A stretch of DNA of 64,000 nucleotides from Puffinus mauretanicus (lineage: Eukaryota > Chordata > Aves > Procellariiformes > Procellariidae), in the NCBI GenBank assembly GCA_023333565.1, contig JAJKFH010001538.1:682001-746000 (forward strand), read 5' to 3'. The notes under the pieces are model-generated. The model ran no database searches. It worked only from the letters and a program-made list of their open reading frames with translations, and was not told the origin of the DNA. This document shows, one piece after another, positions 1 to 13,100 of the stretch; position 1 is the first letter of the stretch; each line of letters starts with the position of its first letter. The position numbers and the translations under genes are program-made.

Positions 1-3000
1 GTAACAAAGCAATCAAATACTCCTAACTTCCCACATTGAAACTGAGAACTATTTGCAAATGCAGTGTCAGGGATTTCTTAGACCTCTCACAAACACCTGT
101 ACCACAGCTTTTCAGTCTTCAGCATTGGGAACTTCGGCGTCTCCTTATCAGACAATAGGAAAAGGAAGCAATGTTGTAACGACAGATCAGGCTCAAGATT
201 TTCAGCTCAGTAGTGCTGAATCATCTTTACAGGAGAAAAAACAAATTTCCCCCCCTCCCCCTAACAAGCAACAGCTTCTCCGGGTGTTATTTAAAAAGCT
301 CCAAGCCTGCACCCCATGTTGCATGTATACCAGTTTCCCAAAATGCAACGCTGACAACAAGCCCATTTCTGTGCCGATGAACACAACCCGGGAAGAACCA
401 GCCGAGGCTGCCACCTCTAGGCTGGACGGCAAACCAGGAGCTTCAGCAGGTCCCCTCGCTCCTGCGTCTGTGTCAGCACCACAAGACTGACTGCATCCTA
501 CAACACCGTGCAAGTTAGCATGGACAGAGCTTGAAGAGCTACGCAGATTTTTCGGTGATAGTAGATAAAAATACTTGAGTAGAAAGTGAAATTTCCCCAT
601 ATGTACTTACATGTGTGTGTGGCTGTTAGCACGGGATTTGATACATAAGCAAACGGTAATTACTACAGGTTTTATACTGCCAGCTCCAGCAAGGGACAGA
701 GGGATAACCCCGGCGCTGCCTCATCCTCCTACCCCAGTTAGTAAGACGGACACAACTTGTCAGGCCCTAATAAACTGGTAACTAAGCCAGTTTGTGCACA
801 GTCAACTTAAAAAAAGTGATTGAATACTCTTTAGAAGTGCCTGGGAAGGAAGTGGACTTCACATTGTCCCCATGGCACTGAGGCACACAAGTAACTCTCT
901 GAAAACCACAGAGCAACACCGCAGCAGGGTACAGGCTACCTGCCCCCGCTGCAGAGCCCGACGGGGGCTGCCGGCTTGCAGGTGCCTTTGCAAGGTTATT
1001 TAAGTGTAATCTGTGGCAGCAGTAAGAGACATTTGGGACACAAACGCTGGGAGGCAGCGACATGTCACCTATCCAGCACCGCTGGAGACATCAACGGGCT
1101 TTGAGCATTGCACAGATCCCAGAGCCTGCGGATCCCTCGTGCATGGCGCTGCTCCGGAGGGGCCCGCAGCCCAGAAAAGCCAACCGAACGCCAACGGGAT
1201 GTGTCTCTGGAAAGATACAGAGGGGGTGCACAAACTGAAATCTGCCGAAACCCACAGCAGTGCAGCAATGCCCCTTGTCCTTGCCGAGGAAGGCACACAT
1301 GCAGCCCAGCGTATTCTCACTCCACATGTACTTCGGAAGGGACAATCCAACTTAATTGTCCATAGGAAGTAAGTGATGTGTACAGAAAAATCCTCCTGCT
1401 CTCTTAATCCGCCTGTTTCCAAGCTAACCTTTTGAAAGGCAGTTTCAAACTTCAGGAGAAGCACGCTCCGGTGGCATTATTCACCCTTACCTCTGAACAC
1501 CACAAATGCACGCAGTTTTCTCAGTATCACAGTGTTCTCCTGGGCTGGCTTAACAAAAAGTGACTGCATGCACCTATCAGTTACACGATACTTGACTCTT
1601 GCTGGACATTGCTTACAAATCTAATTTTCATTTAGAAGTTGCATACAGAAAAGAAAGGGGAAAACTGCTGTAAGTCAAAACACAGTACATATGTGAGACA
1701 GAGAAGCATCTTGGGGATGTTTGCCTTAATCATATCCAGACTTCCTGCACGGGGCTGAAGAACAAGACATCAAGTTTCTAACTTCTCTATTAGTAGAGAC
1801 AATAAAAAAAGCACAAAACAAAAGGCAAAAAAAAAAAACACCAACCAAAAAAACCAGCCCAAGACAAAAAGCCCACTACACAAATCGGCCTTCTCCATTC
1901 CGTGAAAACAGACACAGACACCGCTCCAGCTAGCCTTTGGTCAAAGATATCCTATCATTTGTGGTCAGTGCACTTGGGTGGAGAGTGTGGGCTGAAGTTT
2001 TTGCCTGTGCTGGGGTCCTTAAGCCAGAGGTGATCTCCTCCAGCACGAAATGGAAAGCAATGCGTCTGAAGGCGTACCTTCCAGCTGCCCAAGCCTGGCT
2101 GACCTCCCGAGCAGCAGGCACGGTTCTCCCTGCCCACGGTGCCCGGGTGAGCCCCAGCACCTCCAGCTGCGACCAAGTGCCTCTGCACAAGGAGCTCCAG
2201 ATCACCCGCGTCCCCAGGGCCACGCGGCGAAGCTGGGCCAGGCTCTGGCAGGACGGCTGCAGGGTGGCACCCACACGCTGCCAATCCCCGATAATCCTGG
2301 GCTGGCAAGGAAACTATTCCTCGATACACACCGCTTTGTAAAACAGGCCAAATCGCAAGTGCCAGGCGAGGTGAAGGTGATCTCCAGTGAACCCTGGCCA
2401 TCGACGGCGTCACCTGAAGGTCTGATGGTGCCCAGATCTCCCAACGCTCAGCATGACTATCCCAGGGAGGGGGAGACAGGGTGGGCACATCACACTCTTT
2501 TGGCCATGGCAAAACCTGTTGCCTCTTCTTCCTCTTAGCTTAACTATTTTGGAAATAATCATTATTTTAGACAACTAATGACAAATTCTGATACCAAAAA
2601 TATGCAGAGTTGCCTGTTTTCCTGGGGGAAAACCAGCCTTTTATTTCATGTTTTCTGCTCTCGGTGTCCTCTCGGGCAGAGGCAATCTCTTGCAGCAGGA
2701 ACGTGTACATGAAATGAGCAATTTCTCAGGTTTCCCCGCCTTTGCCGCTCCCCTGCCATTATTTACATTTAGCAGGCATATTTCTGGAGTAGCTCTTGAT
2801 CCCATGCCTAGCAGGCTCCAGACATCAAGAGAAGGTTAAGCTGCCTCTGAACACGCTGCAGAAGAAAACTATTGTGGTGGCTGACTTCTCCTCCTCCCAG
2901 TTTTATTTTGATTTTCACATTTAAAAAAAATATCCTCAGGGCACAGGAAAAAAAATCCCCAAGTCAGCAGAAACACTGCAGCTTTCTGGCGGAAAGCGCA

Positions 3001-4087
3001 GCTACAGAGAGCGGGAGGCAGCCCTGGGGTTATCTTATCCCTGAGCCAACACAGGCAGAGCTCCATCACCCCAACCCCTCCCTGCCCTGGGCTGGCAGCG
3101 AGAGGGGCTGGCACCGAAACGCTGCGGAAGCACAGGCTGGGCAGGGAAAGGTACCGCGGGGTATTCCAGAGTTATTCAACACCTCGGATTTTGATGAACT
3201 CGGGTTTTCCCAAGTTTTCCTGGGCATTTCCGCAGTGGCCAGCGGAGGGGAGGACAGCTGGAACATGAACAGGCGCACAACTGGGAGGGCACAGACATTC
3301 AGTGACTTTGGAGCGAGCTTTTGTAAACCATGTAAACTTCCTGCAGCCAGGAAGATATGAGGCAGTGACTAACACTGCTTGGAATAGCAACCCCAGCCTG
3401 GTTTTCCTGTTTATATATGTAAGCCGTGTGTGATGCTAATTAGATATGATAACAGGCTCTCATTCCTAGGCGCTATAGATTGAATCCACACATACATCTG
3501 GTTCAGCTGCTAGGCGATAAATCACATCAGAAAGCATTTTACCCCTTCAGGAAAAAGAAGTTAATGTAAAGTGGCTGGAGGTGCAAGCCGGACTTCCATT
3601 ATCACCCATCCATAGCAGACCAGCAACAGCCACTCTCCAGCACAAAAGCTGAAGTTATTCCAGCATATACCCAATGGTGGAAAGAGGCATCACATCCCTG
3701 CCAAAACACCCACAGAACGTCTTTTCCATACTTGCAACCGTTTACCTTACGTGGCCAGAGACTGCAGAAGTGCTAAAACGCCATTAAAGTCTGAGACTTG
3801 AGTAAACTCGGCACCTTGTAAACCGAAGGACTAACTCAATATACTGAGAGCACCTGGCTAGAAGCACCAGGGAGAGTGCGTTTCCATGGACTAATGCTTT
3901 CCGTTCATGGAGGGTATGACTAAAGGACAAGAGAAACATGGAAACTGCATAAGAACTACCCAGGAAAGCCAAGTACAGATGAGTGCAACCTTTCCCTACG
4001 CACGGCTAGCATAGCCCCCGGCATGTGCATCCTTTCGGTGACCCGGGCTGCAGGTACGCCGAGGCTGTGATGCCCCTTGGCACTCAC
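1..4087 (-). other. ARHGAP26: ARHGAP26 intron 10 (incomplete)
   Basis: This stretch lies 3' of exon 10. I read the minus strand for the expected continuation of the PH domain (PGVITMQALSEEDRR-like) and did not find it, so the acceptor is beyond base 1. No convincing gene, RNA or mobile element was recognised. Plus-strand A-rich tracts occur at 1801-1860. An AT-rich patch at about 3395-3560 is listed separately. Confidence 0.8.
3395..3560. promoter_or_regulatory. AT-rich candidate regulatory element in intron 10
   Basis: Within GC-rich surroundings this patch carries a homeodomain-type core CTAATTAG (3436-3443), a GATA-like TGATAACA (3448-3455) and further AT-rich words over about 150 bases, with no repeat structure. 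The combination resembles conserved intronic enhancers. Conservation cannot be judged from one sequence. Confidence 0.22.
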
Positions 4088-4182
4088 CGATCGACAGCTT
4101 CCACATCAAAGCAAAACCTCTTCTCGATTGAGTCAGTTTTCCGCCGAGTGCAAGATTTGAGAATAACAGCTTCGTCTTCTCC
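4088..4182 (-). CDS. ARHGAP26: ARHGAP26 exon 10 (residues 312-342, PH domain)
   Basis: Ninety-five bases, with acceptor CTTCTCAG and donor GTGAGT (4082-4087). It encodes [20 protein letters not shown], then [11 protein letters not shown] and two bases (CG) of the next codon, expected to be Arg. The terminal PH helix with its conserved Trp belongs to the next exon and is not in this window. Confidence 0.95.
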
Positions 4183-7100
4183 CTGAGAAGAGACAAAATC
4201 ACAGATAAGGCTGAGAACAACCAACCAACCGTGTGCCTGTCCCAGCACCCACTGCACTTTCAATGAACATGTTCAAACCTGGGGGAATTTGGCAATATCA
4301 ACCAAAAATAGAAATACGTATTTACATATCTGACATGAGGACTTGTCTTTTCACCCTTGCAACCATGTTTAGTCCAAAATCTTTCACGAGGAGCCTTACT
4401 TTCTGAATGCACATGATTAAATTTCTGCATTAGGCGTCGCACGACCCATGCTTCTGGCAGGCAGGGAGTGTTGGACCACAACTTTTGGGCAAAGTCAGCT
4501 TTATTTTCCATTGCTGAACAATGCATCATAGACCTGGCTGTCAATTTTCACTCCAGGCTGCATTTTTGGCAGCATTCTGCACACAAGAACTCTTAACGGG
4601 AGCAAACATGTCTTAAAATGTTTATTATATAACAAAGCAACAACAAAACCATTCTCCCATCCAGGCATCTGCATCCAAGTTGTACTGGATTTCCACACAC
4701 CGAGCAGTGATCCGGCAGGATCCGCGTGCACTGCTGTCCTCTGCTGGAGGAAATCCCTGCTCAGTCCCTGCCAGCACAGACATTTCTCCTGCAATTTTTA
4801 AAATCCACTGATGACTCAATAGAAAATGAATTCTGAACGAGTTCCTGGAGATAGCCACTTTTCTGTGCTCTCTGTGCCGTTCTTGATGACACCTTGGCTG
4901 ACCACCCTGTTCCCTGACATCACCATTTTTCCAGGAAACATAATTAGGGACCCAGAACAGACCCAGGAAGACAGACCTGAGAGAGCTCCCTGCAGGGCTT
5001 CTCCCAGGGGTTCAGCAGAGGCTACCTGCACCCAGTCCTCCCCAGCCTGGCCTACTGCTGGCACAAGACTGCTCCCAAGCTGCCGAACTCCCTGTCCCGG
5101 TATTCAGGGAATGCCCCCGCTTCAAACCCACTAATATCCGGCTCTAGCCACAGCCCAAGGCACATTCACGAGGGGCTGATACCACGCACAGTGTCCTTTG
5201 TGACCCACGAGCGATGGGTCTCCTCCTGCAGCATCGCCTGTCGCTTGGTGCCTGCTCCAGCCAGACCCCAAAATGCCCGGCAGTGCGGCCACGAACCCCT
5301 GGGCTGCTCCACGCTCTGATGCCCGGTCCGGTCATCACTGACAGACTCTGCAGCCCAGATAGAGCTGCCCCAGCATAGGCAGCGTTTCATGCCAGGATCA
5401 TACAAGCCACGAGACCGCAGGCGAGCAGCCCCACCAGCGCGGTGGCTGGCACGGCACGCCGGAGCAGGGCTCCTGCCCTGCACAAGAAGGGCAACACGGC
5501 CGTGTCTGCAGCACCCGCACCTCAGGGTGCAGGGGAAGCCGTGAAATGGGAAGAGACCACATGAAACACAGTGCAGCAGCTGATGATTACAGGGTTGGGA
5601 TATTTTAATGCTGAGTTATAATGAAGATGCTCCGAGGCAAGAGGAAATTAATTTTAAAAGTTGCCCTCCCCACGGCCGGCTCCTTTTGCCAGCAGGGAGC
5701 CATGTGGCAGCCTGTCCAGCTGCCCGAGGCGCTCCCCTGCAAAGGGATAATGTTTGCAAACCGCCCCAGCCGGGAACACTCCGGAGGGGTCTATTGTTCC
5801 CACTGTACAGAGGAGCAAAGCCAGTCCCAGCTACAGCCGGGCTCATGCTGCCCTGGGAGCAGTGGGGCACATGGCGTGCGCTGGCCCCCGCAGCCCACAT
5901 CCACTGCCCCCCCTGCTCCTCCACACCCCCTCGGGGCCGAGGGGAGCTCCAGGCTCTCCTGTGGCTCTGTCTAAAACAAAACAACTTCATTGCCCAAGTC
6001 ATAGGCATTGGGGAAGGAGCAAAATAATGAACAGGTTCTCTTCTCCAGGCCTCGGAGCAGGAACTTGGGACTGGGGAGCAGGCGCCCACGGAGCTGGAGT
6101 GTGGTGGGTGCGCTGGCACGACCCCACTCCAATCCCAGCCCCGACCACCCACAGAATCAGCCACAGCCTCGCAGGGCACAATGCAGATGCATGACCCACC
6201 GTGTGCCCAGCGTCGCCAGGAACAGCGAGAGCGGAACCGAAGATGCAACTGCGCGTGCTTCAGCTTTTAAAGGTCTCTCCTTTCACAAACAGAAATAAGT
6301 AAATAAAGGACAGACCTAAAAGCAAGAGGCAAAAGGCCCAGTCTCAGCCCAGAGGCAGCTGCTGCAAACTTGTCCTTAGAAATAGCTGTGTGCAGACACC
6401 GGCCTGGAAAACGGAGCTGAAGCACGAAACAGAGCGATGTCCAAGGGGCTCTATCCACTTGGGAAACCAGCTCTGCTCCCAGCACAGCTGACAGTTTCCA
6501 AAGATCTGTGGGCTTTGGGGGTTTTCTTGGGGTTTTTTTGGGGTTTTTTGTTTTTTTTGTTTTTTTTTTTTTTTTTTTTTTTAAACAAGGTGCAGAGTTA
6601 ATTCCCCACATGGCACCCGCTCAGCCTGGAATGAATCTGACCCACTTCACTTGCGTTTGTGTCACCTTGCTAAAAACGGTTCAGTCTGAGCACCGGGAGA
6701 GCGTGCAGCCAGCAGCTCTGCAGCGCTCCCCGGCAGAGACCCCTGGGACGCAGTCCTGCTGCCTGCCGGCACTCACCCCTTTTCCTCCAGATTTCTGGTC
6801 AAACGGCACCATCGTGATCCGCTTCGATTCCCTCTGGTACGTGCAGTAATGCTTCACCCAGGAAGTCCCAAAGTGACCTACAAAGCAAATGCAGTTTTTA
6901 TTAGAATCACAGAATCATTAAGCTTGGAAAAGGCCTCAAAGATCATTGAGTCCAACCGTCAACCCAACACCACCATGCCCACTAAATCACGTCCCTAAGC
7001 ACCACATCTACACGTCTTTTAAATACTTCCAGGGATGGTGACTCTACCACTTCCCTCGGCAGCCTGTTCCAAGGCCTGGCCACTCTTTCAGCAAAGAAAT

Positions 7101-10100
7101 TTTTCCTAATGTCCAGTCTAAACCTCCCCTGGCGCAACTTGAGGCCATTTCCTCTCGTCCTGTCGCTAGTTACTTGGGAGAAGAGACCAACCCCCACCTC
7201 ACTACAACCTCCTTTCAGGTAGTTGTAGAGCGCGATGAGGTCTCCCCTCAGCCTCCTCTTCTCCAGGCTAAACAACCCCAGTTCCCTCAGCGGCTCCCCC
7301 ATCGGACTTGTGCTCCAGGCCCTTCACCAGCCGTTTGCCCTCCTCTGGACCGCATCCAGCACCTCCATGTGTCCCTTCTTGTAGTAGGGGGCCCAGAACT
7401 GAACCACAGGATTGAGGGTGCGGCCTCACCGAATGCCCAGTGCAGGGTGCGATCACCTCCCTGCTCCTGCTGGCCACACTATTCCTAATACAGGCCAGGA
7501 TGCTGTTGGCCTTCTTGGCCACCTGGGCACACTGCCGGCTCATGTTCAGCCGGCTGTCGACCAGCACCCCCAGGTCCTTTTCCTCTGGGCAGCTTTCCAG
7601 CCACTCTTCCCCAAGCCTGCAGTGTTGCATGGGGTGGTTGTTGTGGCCGAAGTGCAGGACCCGGCACTTGGCCTTGTTGAACCTCATGCAGTTGGCCTCA
7701 GCCCATCGAGCCAAAGCATTAGTACAGTTTCAGTGCCCTCCCAGTAATAACCGGTTATGTTTATCATTTAACTTGACAGATTTCTGTACCTATGGTTCTT
7801 GTTGGACTTCACAAGTGGATTAAGCACTTCTGTTCAGGGGAAAGATTTTCATCAGGCACTGGCAGTGATTCTCCCTCCCAGGGAGAACCTGGCTCCCACA
7901 TTCCCACCTTAATATCCCACCCATTGGGCCAATCCCTCTCCTTCACGGATTTTGTAGCCTGCTGAATTAGCCTTCGTGCCCCACGCCCTGATAAACCACC
8001 TTCCCCCAGTGCCCATCGCCGCATTGCCCTGGCAGGCAGCTCCACCGCCCCGACACCTACGTTTCTCCTGCACGTAGAGATAACCCTCCATCGTGTAAGG
8101 GCTGATGTTTTTGTGCTCGTGAGGATTCTCCTTCATCTTCTTCATCAAAGATTCAACTTCTGACCTTGTTCCTTCAAAACGATTTCTTGTCTGCAAATTA
8201 AAACAGGAATGTCTTCTCCAATGCATGGACCCAACGTGGCCTCCTCTGCAGCGAGGAGGCACCACGCAGGGGTGGGACCCCAGGGCTGGGTCACTACAGC
8301 CCGTGTGGGACATAGGACCAGGGGAGCCCGCTGTCAGCCACAGGACAGGTTTTCTTCCTGGGCCTGGATTTAAGCTAAAAGAAAAATATTACGACAATTG
8401 GCAAGTTGTTTGTATTATGAGTTTTGTGAAAAAGTTGTTTCAAAAGAATGAAACCAGTCTATGTCCTTGGGAGAAAAAGAGTAATTTTATAACAAGAGAG
8501 GAAAGCAAAGCTGCAATGCCAACATGCTAAAGCTCTGCACACACGCCCAACGTGCGGGCACCAACCGTGCATTGGCCACGGCCACAGCCGGCAGAAGGGC
8601 TCCGCTCCACAGCCCGGAGACTGGGACAGCAAAAAGTGCTGCACTTCCCAGAACAAACAGTGCTTTGAAACACTTGCAAAATGGTTTGAAACACTCACTA
8701 AAATCACAGGGGCGCAACGACGTCTGCCCGCCTGCTGACTCCTGGGAAAGCTGGGCCTCTGCGTTTGGTATGCCGTAGGGAATGAACTGCCATGTAGGCT
8801 TGTGTATACGATGTAGCGTTATTTACAAAAAAGAGTTTGCTTTCAATGACACAGTCAAAGCCTTTGCTTGATGGCACACAAAAAAAGGAGAATAAAACCT
8901 TTATTAAAATATATCAAAAAGTGTTCTTTTGCTCTGCAGGACAGTCACGGCGATGGGCACACGGCACAGTGGCATGGGTACGTGGCACACTTACGTTCTG
9001 GATGCTGATTGTCAGCTCTGTCTTGAAATCGCTGAAGTCCTTTGCAAGCTCGTAGCCATGGTGGTAGAAGGTGAAAAGCCCCTGCAGAAAGGCCAGCAGC
9101 TGCGTTGGGGTAAAACGAATCAAGACGGTCAGTAGAGACCCACAGCCGCTTTCAGAGCAACCGCTGCCGAGGGAAAGCATCCCTGCAACGCCCCGGGGGC
9201 ATCCCTAGGAAGTCCCTAGGAAGATGCCCTGTTCCTCATTTCACTTTCAAAACCTCCTCTGAACAGACCCTGAAGCCGAATCTGTGCTCTCCTCTCCCAA
9301 AGCCCCTGCCCCAGGACCCTTCGGCCCCTCTGTCCCCCCTCCCTGCATCACCGATCCCTGGGGTCACTGAAAGCAGAGCCGGGAGGTGCAGGAAGGAGCC
9401 GGGAGGAAAAGCAGGCAGCACGCTGCCATTCCCTGCGTCGCATCTCTCCCAACTCCGAGTTGCTCTTCTCTCAGCAGGAATTACCTTTGCAAAGAGACGG
9501 GGAGGTTTGGCACCTCCCAGAGGAGCTTTAAAGGACTTAGCACCTGAGCAAAGGTAGATCTTAGAAAACTCTTTTTTTTTCCTGTCGCTCCTGCACTCTT
9601 TTTCCCTTGTGAACGTTACAGTTCTATTTTTTTTTCCCCCCGCAATCAAGCTTATTTTTCTTTCAATTGCCAGCAGGCCCCACAGTCCAGCCCACCACAA
9701 CAGAGATGTCCGCAGAATCAAAAATGAAATGTTTCTGGCATGCACATGGCCACTGAGCTAATGGCTCCGCACCCTGGAGCTCACACGGGTGCTTTCTCCC
9801 CCCAAATCTCCCTTTGAAGGATGGGCGGCAGGGTGAGGCTGGAGCCCCCCAGCCATGCCACTGCAGGGATGCCCCGCGCCGCAGCCCCGCTCCCTGCAAG
9901 CCCCTGCTCCCCCATTTTTTGCAGGCTGAGGCGGCTTGAGCACTCACTTACAGGTTCCACGAACTCAAACATCTTCCTCTCCTGGACCTCTTGCACCTTG
10001 AAGACATACTCCAGGGAGACTTCGTAGAAATGCTGCCGAACCAGGTCCACCTGGCTGTCTGCCTGCAAGCGCCAGGGAGATTAAAGAGGAAATACAAAGT

Positions 10101-13100
10101 CACTACTGACCGGGAGCGTTTGGCCTTGCGACTAGAGAACATCTGGGTCTAATGGGAATATGCCCGTGCAGAACAAATTCAGCTTCAGACCCCAGTCCAG
10201 GACTGGACAGATGGCAGAGCAATTAAATATAAACCTGATTCACATGAACAGGCTCTTTCTTCAGCTGAAAAAAAATGGTTTTGATGACTCACGTTCTCAC
10301 CTCCCTGACAGTTGTGTAGAAAAGCATGCATTAGAAGTGAGAAAAATGAGAAGTCGTTGCATACTTGACAATAAAAGGCAATTCTCCGCTGCCTGGAAAG
10401 CACCACAACGGGAGATTGGCCAGAGCGTCCCAGGGCCGAACCAGGCAGTACACGCGCCCCACCACCCTCTCCAGCAAGCGTGTCGCTTCGGCGGATCAGC
10501 AGACAGCAAATCCCCTCTGCTTTGCAGGTAAAGCCCAAGTGAGCAAAAATAGGGATATGCCCCAATCCCAGTGTGTAAAAATAACCTTGCCACGCACGCG
10601 GAGCAGAGCTGCTGCACTGAAAGCGGGGTGAGGGACATAGGTATCCCCGGGCTGCCATCCCGGGCACACATTGCTGCTACGTTTGCAAGTGACGCTTTGT
10701 GTGGAGCAACCCGGGGGTCACCGATGCCAGTGGTGCCCACGGGGAGGTCGGTCTGGGTGACCCACCATCCCTCTGACCTCAGCGCCAGTAAACTCAGCTG
10801 GTCGAAGAGCCTCACCCCCAGCACAAACCGCCACCGAGTCGTTGCTCAACAGGAGGCAAATTCCTCTGTCCCAGCTGAGGACGATGGGGTGCCCTCGCCA
10901 GTGTGACCCTCGCTGTGCCCGGGGCAGAGCCGGACCTCCAGGGAGGAGGATACGCTGTACCATACATCCCGTCAGGGCTGGACACACGGCCGCTCCTGCA
11001 CTCTGCAAAACCCAGCTGGCAAATACCCGCTTGCATTTGGACAGCAGCTTACTCCTGATTTTGTGTGTGACACAGCTGTGAAATGGCCCATTTTCCCCAT
11101 GAGCAGCCACCAGCATTTGTGCTGTGTGCCCACAGTGCGCAGGCTGAGGTATTCAGCAAACTGAGTTCTGAAAAGCAGAAAATATGATGCAATCAAATAA
11201 GTTTGCCAGGAGTTAAATGGCAGATTAGAGTCTCTGTGTTATTTAATTGGTCAACAGCCAAAGCAACAGAGAATTCCCATGGTTTCCTCCTCTCCCCGCC
11301 TCGCACATGTGGCCGCTATCATCATCCAGATGTAGACAGCAAGAGGAGGTTAGGCAATACGAAACACCAAATCTCCTGGACACAAATGCTCTTCTCTTAG
11401 GACATCAGGGTATCTAGTGAAGCTTCAGACTCCTCATAAACGGGTGCTGTTAACTTTCCTAAAACGCTACCATCCCATCAGCACCTTTCCCAGCACATCT
11501 GCTGGGGCTGCAGCCCCCTGCCCAGAAAGCCCCTTGGCAGGCAGGGACCACGGCGGGCAGCCCCAAGGGAGGTGCCGGACAGGGCGAGCGCTCCCACGTG
11601 CCGCTGGATGCCACATCCACGTTTCACAACCTATGTGCTGGACTGCTCTTTCAAAGGCACCCCCTCCTCGGTGGGCTTGAGCCACCAAAACCAGTGTTTG
11701 CTTCCTAGCGCCCCAGGGGAAAAGGCCCCAACACCTGAACTTGGGAGCTGGCTCCAGCTGGCTCCAGCCCCCTCCTGCCTTCGCAGCAAAAGCCAAAGTC
11801 GAAGTTCGGGGTGGAAAATGCCAGCAGATGGCACCAGCAGCCAGCGCTGCTCAACATGCACCGGCAGCCGCATCCCACACACAGCCGCTGCCTGCATCCC
11901 GCACCGCATCCTGCACGCAGCCACCACCTGCATCCCGCACAGCATCCCTCATGCAGCCGCTGCCTGCATCCTGCACTGCATCCTACACGCAGCCACCGCC
12001 TGCATCCCGCAGCACATCCCGCACAGCATCCCACCTCCCTGCTGCTCTGGGCTCCGGGGCAGCCCCGCAGGGCCAGGGCACGGGATCACACCTCTAAAAG
12101 TCACCGCTGCAACCTGACAGCCACAAGTGGCTCCTTCCATCCCCAGAAAGAAATCCTTCCACACCTGTGTCTCACAATAGCATTTCAAACATGAACAAAA
12201 ACAGAGGTTTAAAGGGTTATTTAAAAGCCATGAGAATGGGACTCTCCATCTTCTGGGACATACGGGTGCTTCCACACGGTAAGTTATCTACAAACCCAGA
12301 ACACCTATCCAAGGACAAAGCTGCTTCATAGGCACGTCAACCCTGATTCTTACCCCTCTTCAACCCTGATTTGGTGGAAGATGATTATTTGTGCCACAGA
12401 TGTATCTGTTCCCTTGAGTCCCCAACTCTGCTGGGCACCGTAACACCACCTGAGCTATCCCAGTGCAGGAGCCACCACCTGTGCCCACCAATTCCCCCAG
12501 AAACAGCGCAGTGACACACCGGCGTCATGCCCAAAAGCAAGGACATGCATCCAGCAGGGACCAACCCAGCTCTGGGCCAGTGCAGGGAATTCCAAACTTG
12601 GAAGAAGTGATTGAAAACTCATCGTACTCATCCAGTAAGAGCATTTGGCACAGCAGCTAACTACGTCCCGAGTCAGTAATAGGCTCCTAAAGCAGTTTAA
12701 AAGCACTAAGCCTGATCGCTCCTCCCATGAAGCCCAAAGCCAGTGCAGCCACTTTCAGAGAAGGGAACTAGACATCCGTGATTTGTGCTGGCACAAGGGA
12801 AGCCTGCAGCAGAACCAGTTCCTTTCTGTTGCACTCTTTAATTATAAACTCTCTCTCCTTTTCGATTGCTATCCATTTTGGGATCTCTCTGATTTTACAG
12901 CCAGGAAAACAAATGCTATAAGCTGCGTAAAGCATTCAAAAAGCTCGCCACAGTTACTGCTAGACATGGAAAACCAGAGGTTGCTCTCACCTCCTGAAGC
13001 TGGGATTCTTTCTTCTTAGAAGACAAGTTTAAGTGCTTTTCTAGGACACCACAATACTTCTCCGTCTCCTTGTCGTATTTCTTTTTGGCATCCTACAAAA

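Noticed and set aside
3470..3490. GATTGAATCC, similar to a tRNA B box
   Set aside because: It has several mismatches to the B-box consensus, and no A box or cloverleaf could be built around it.
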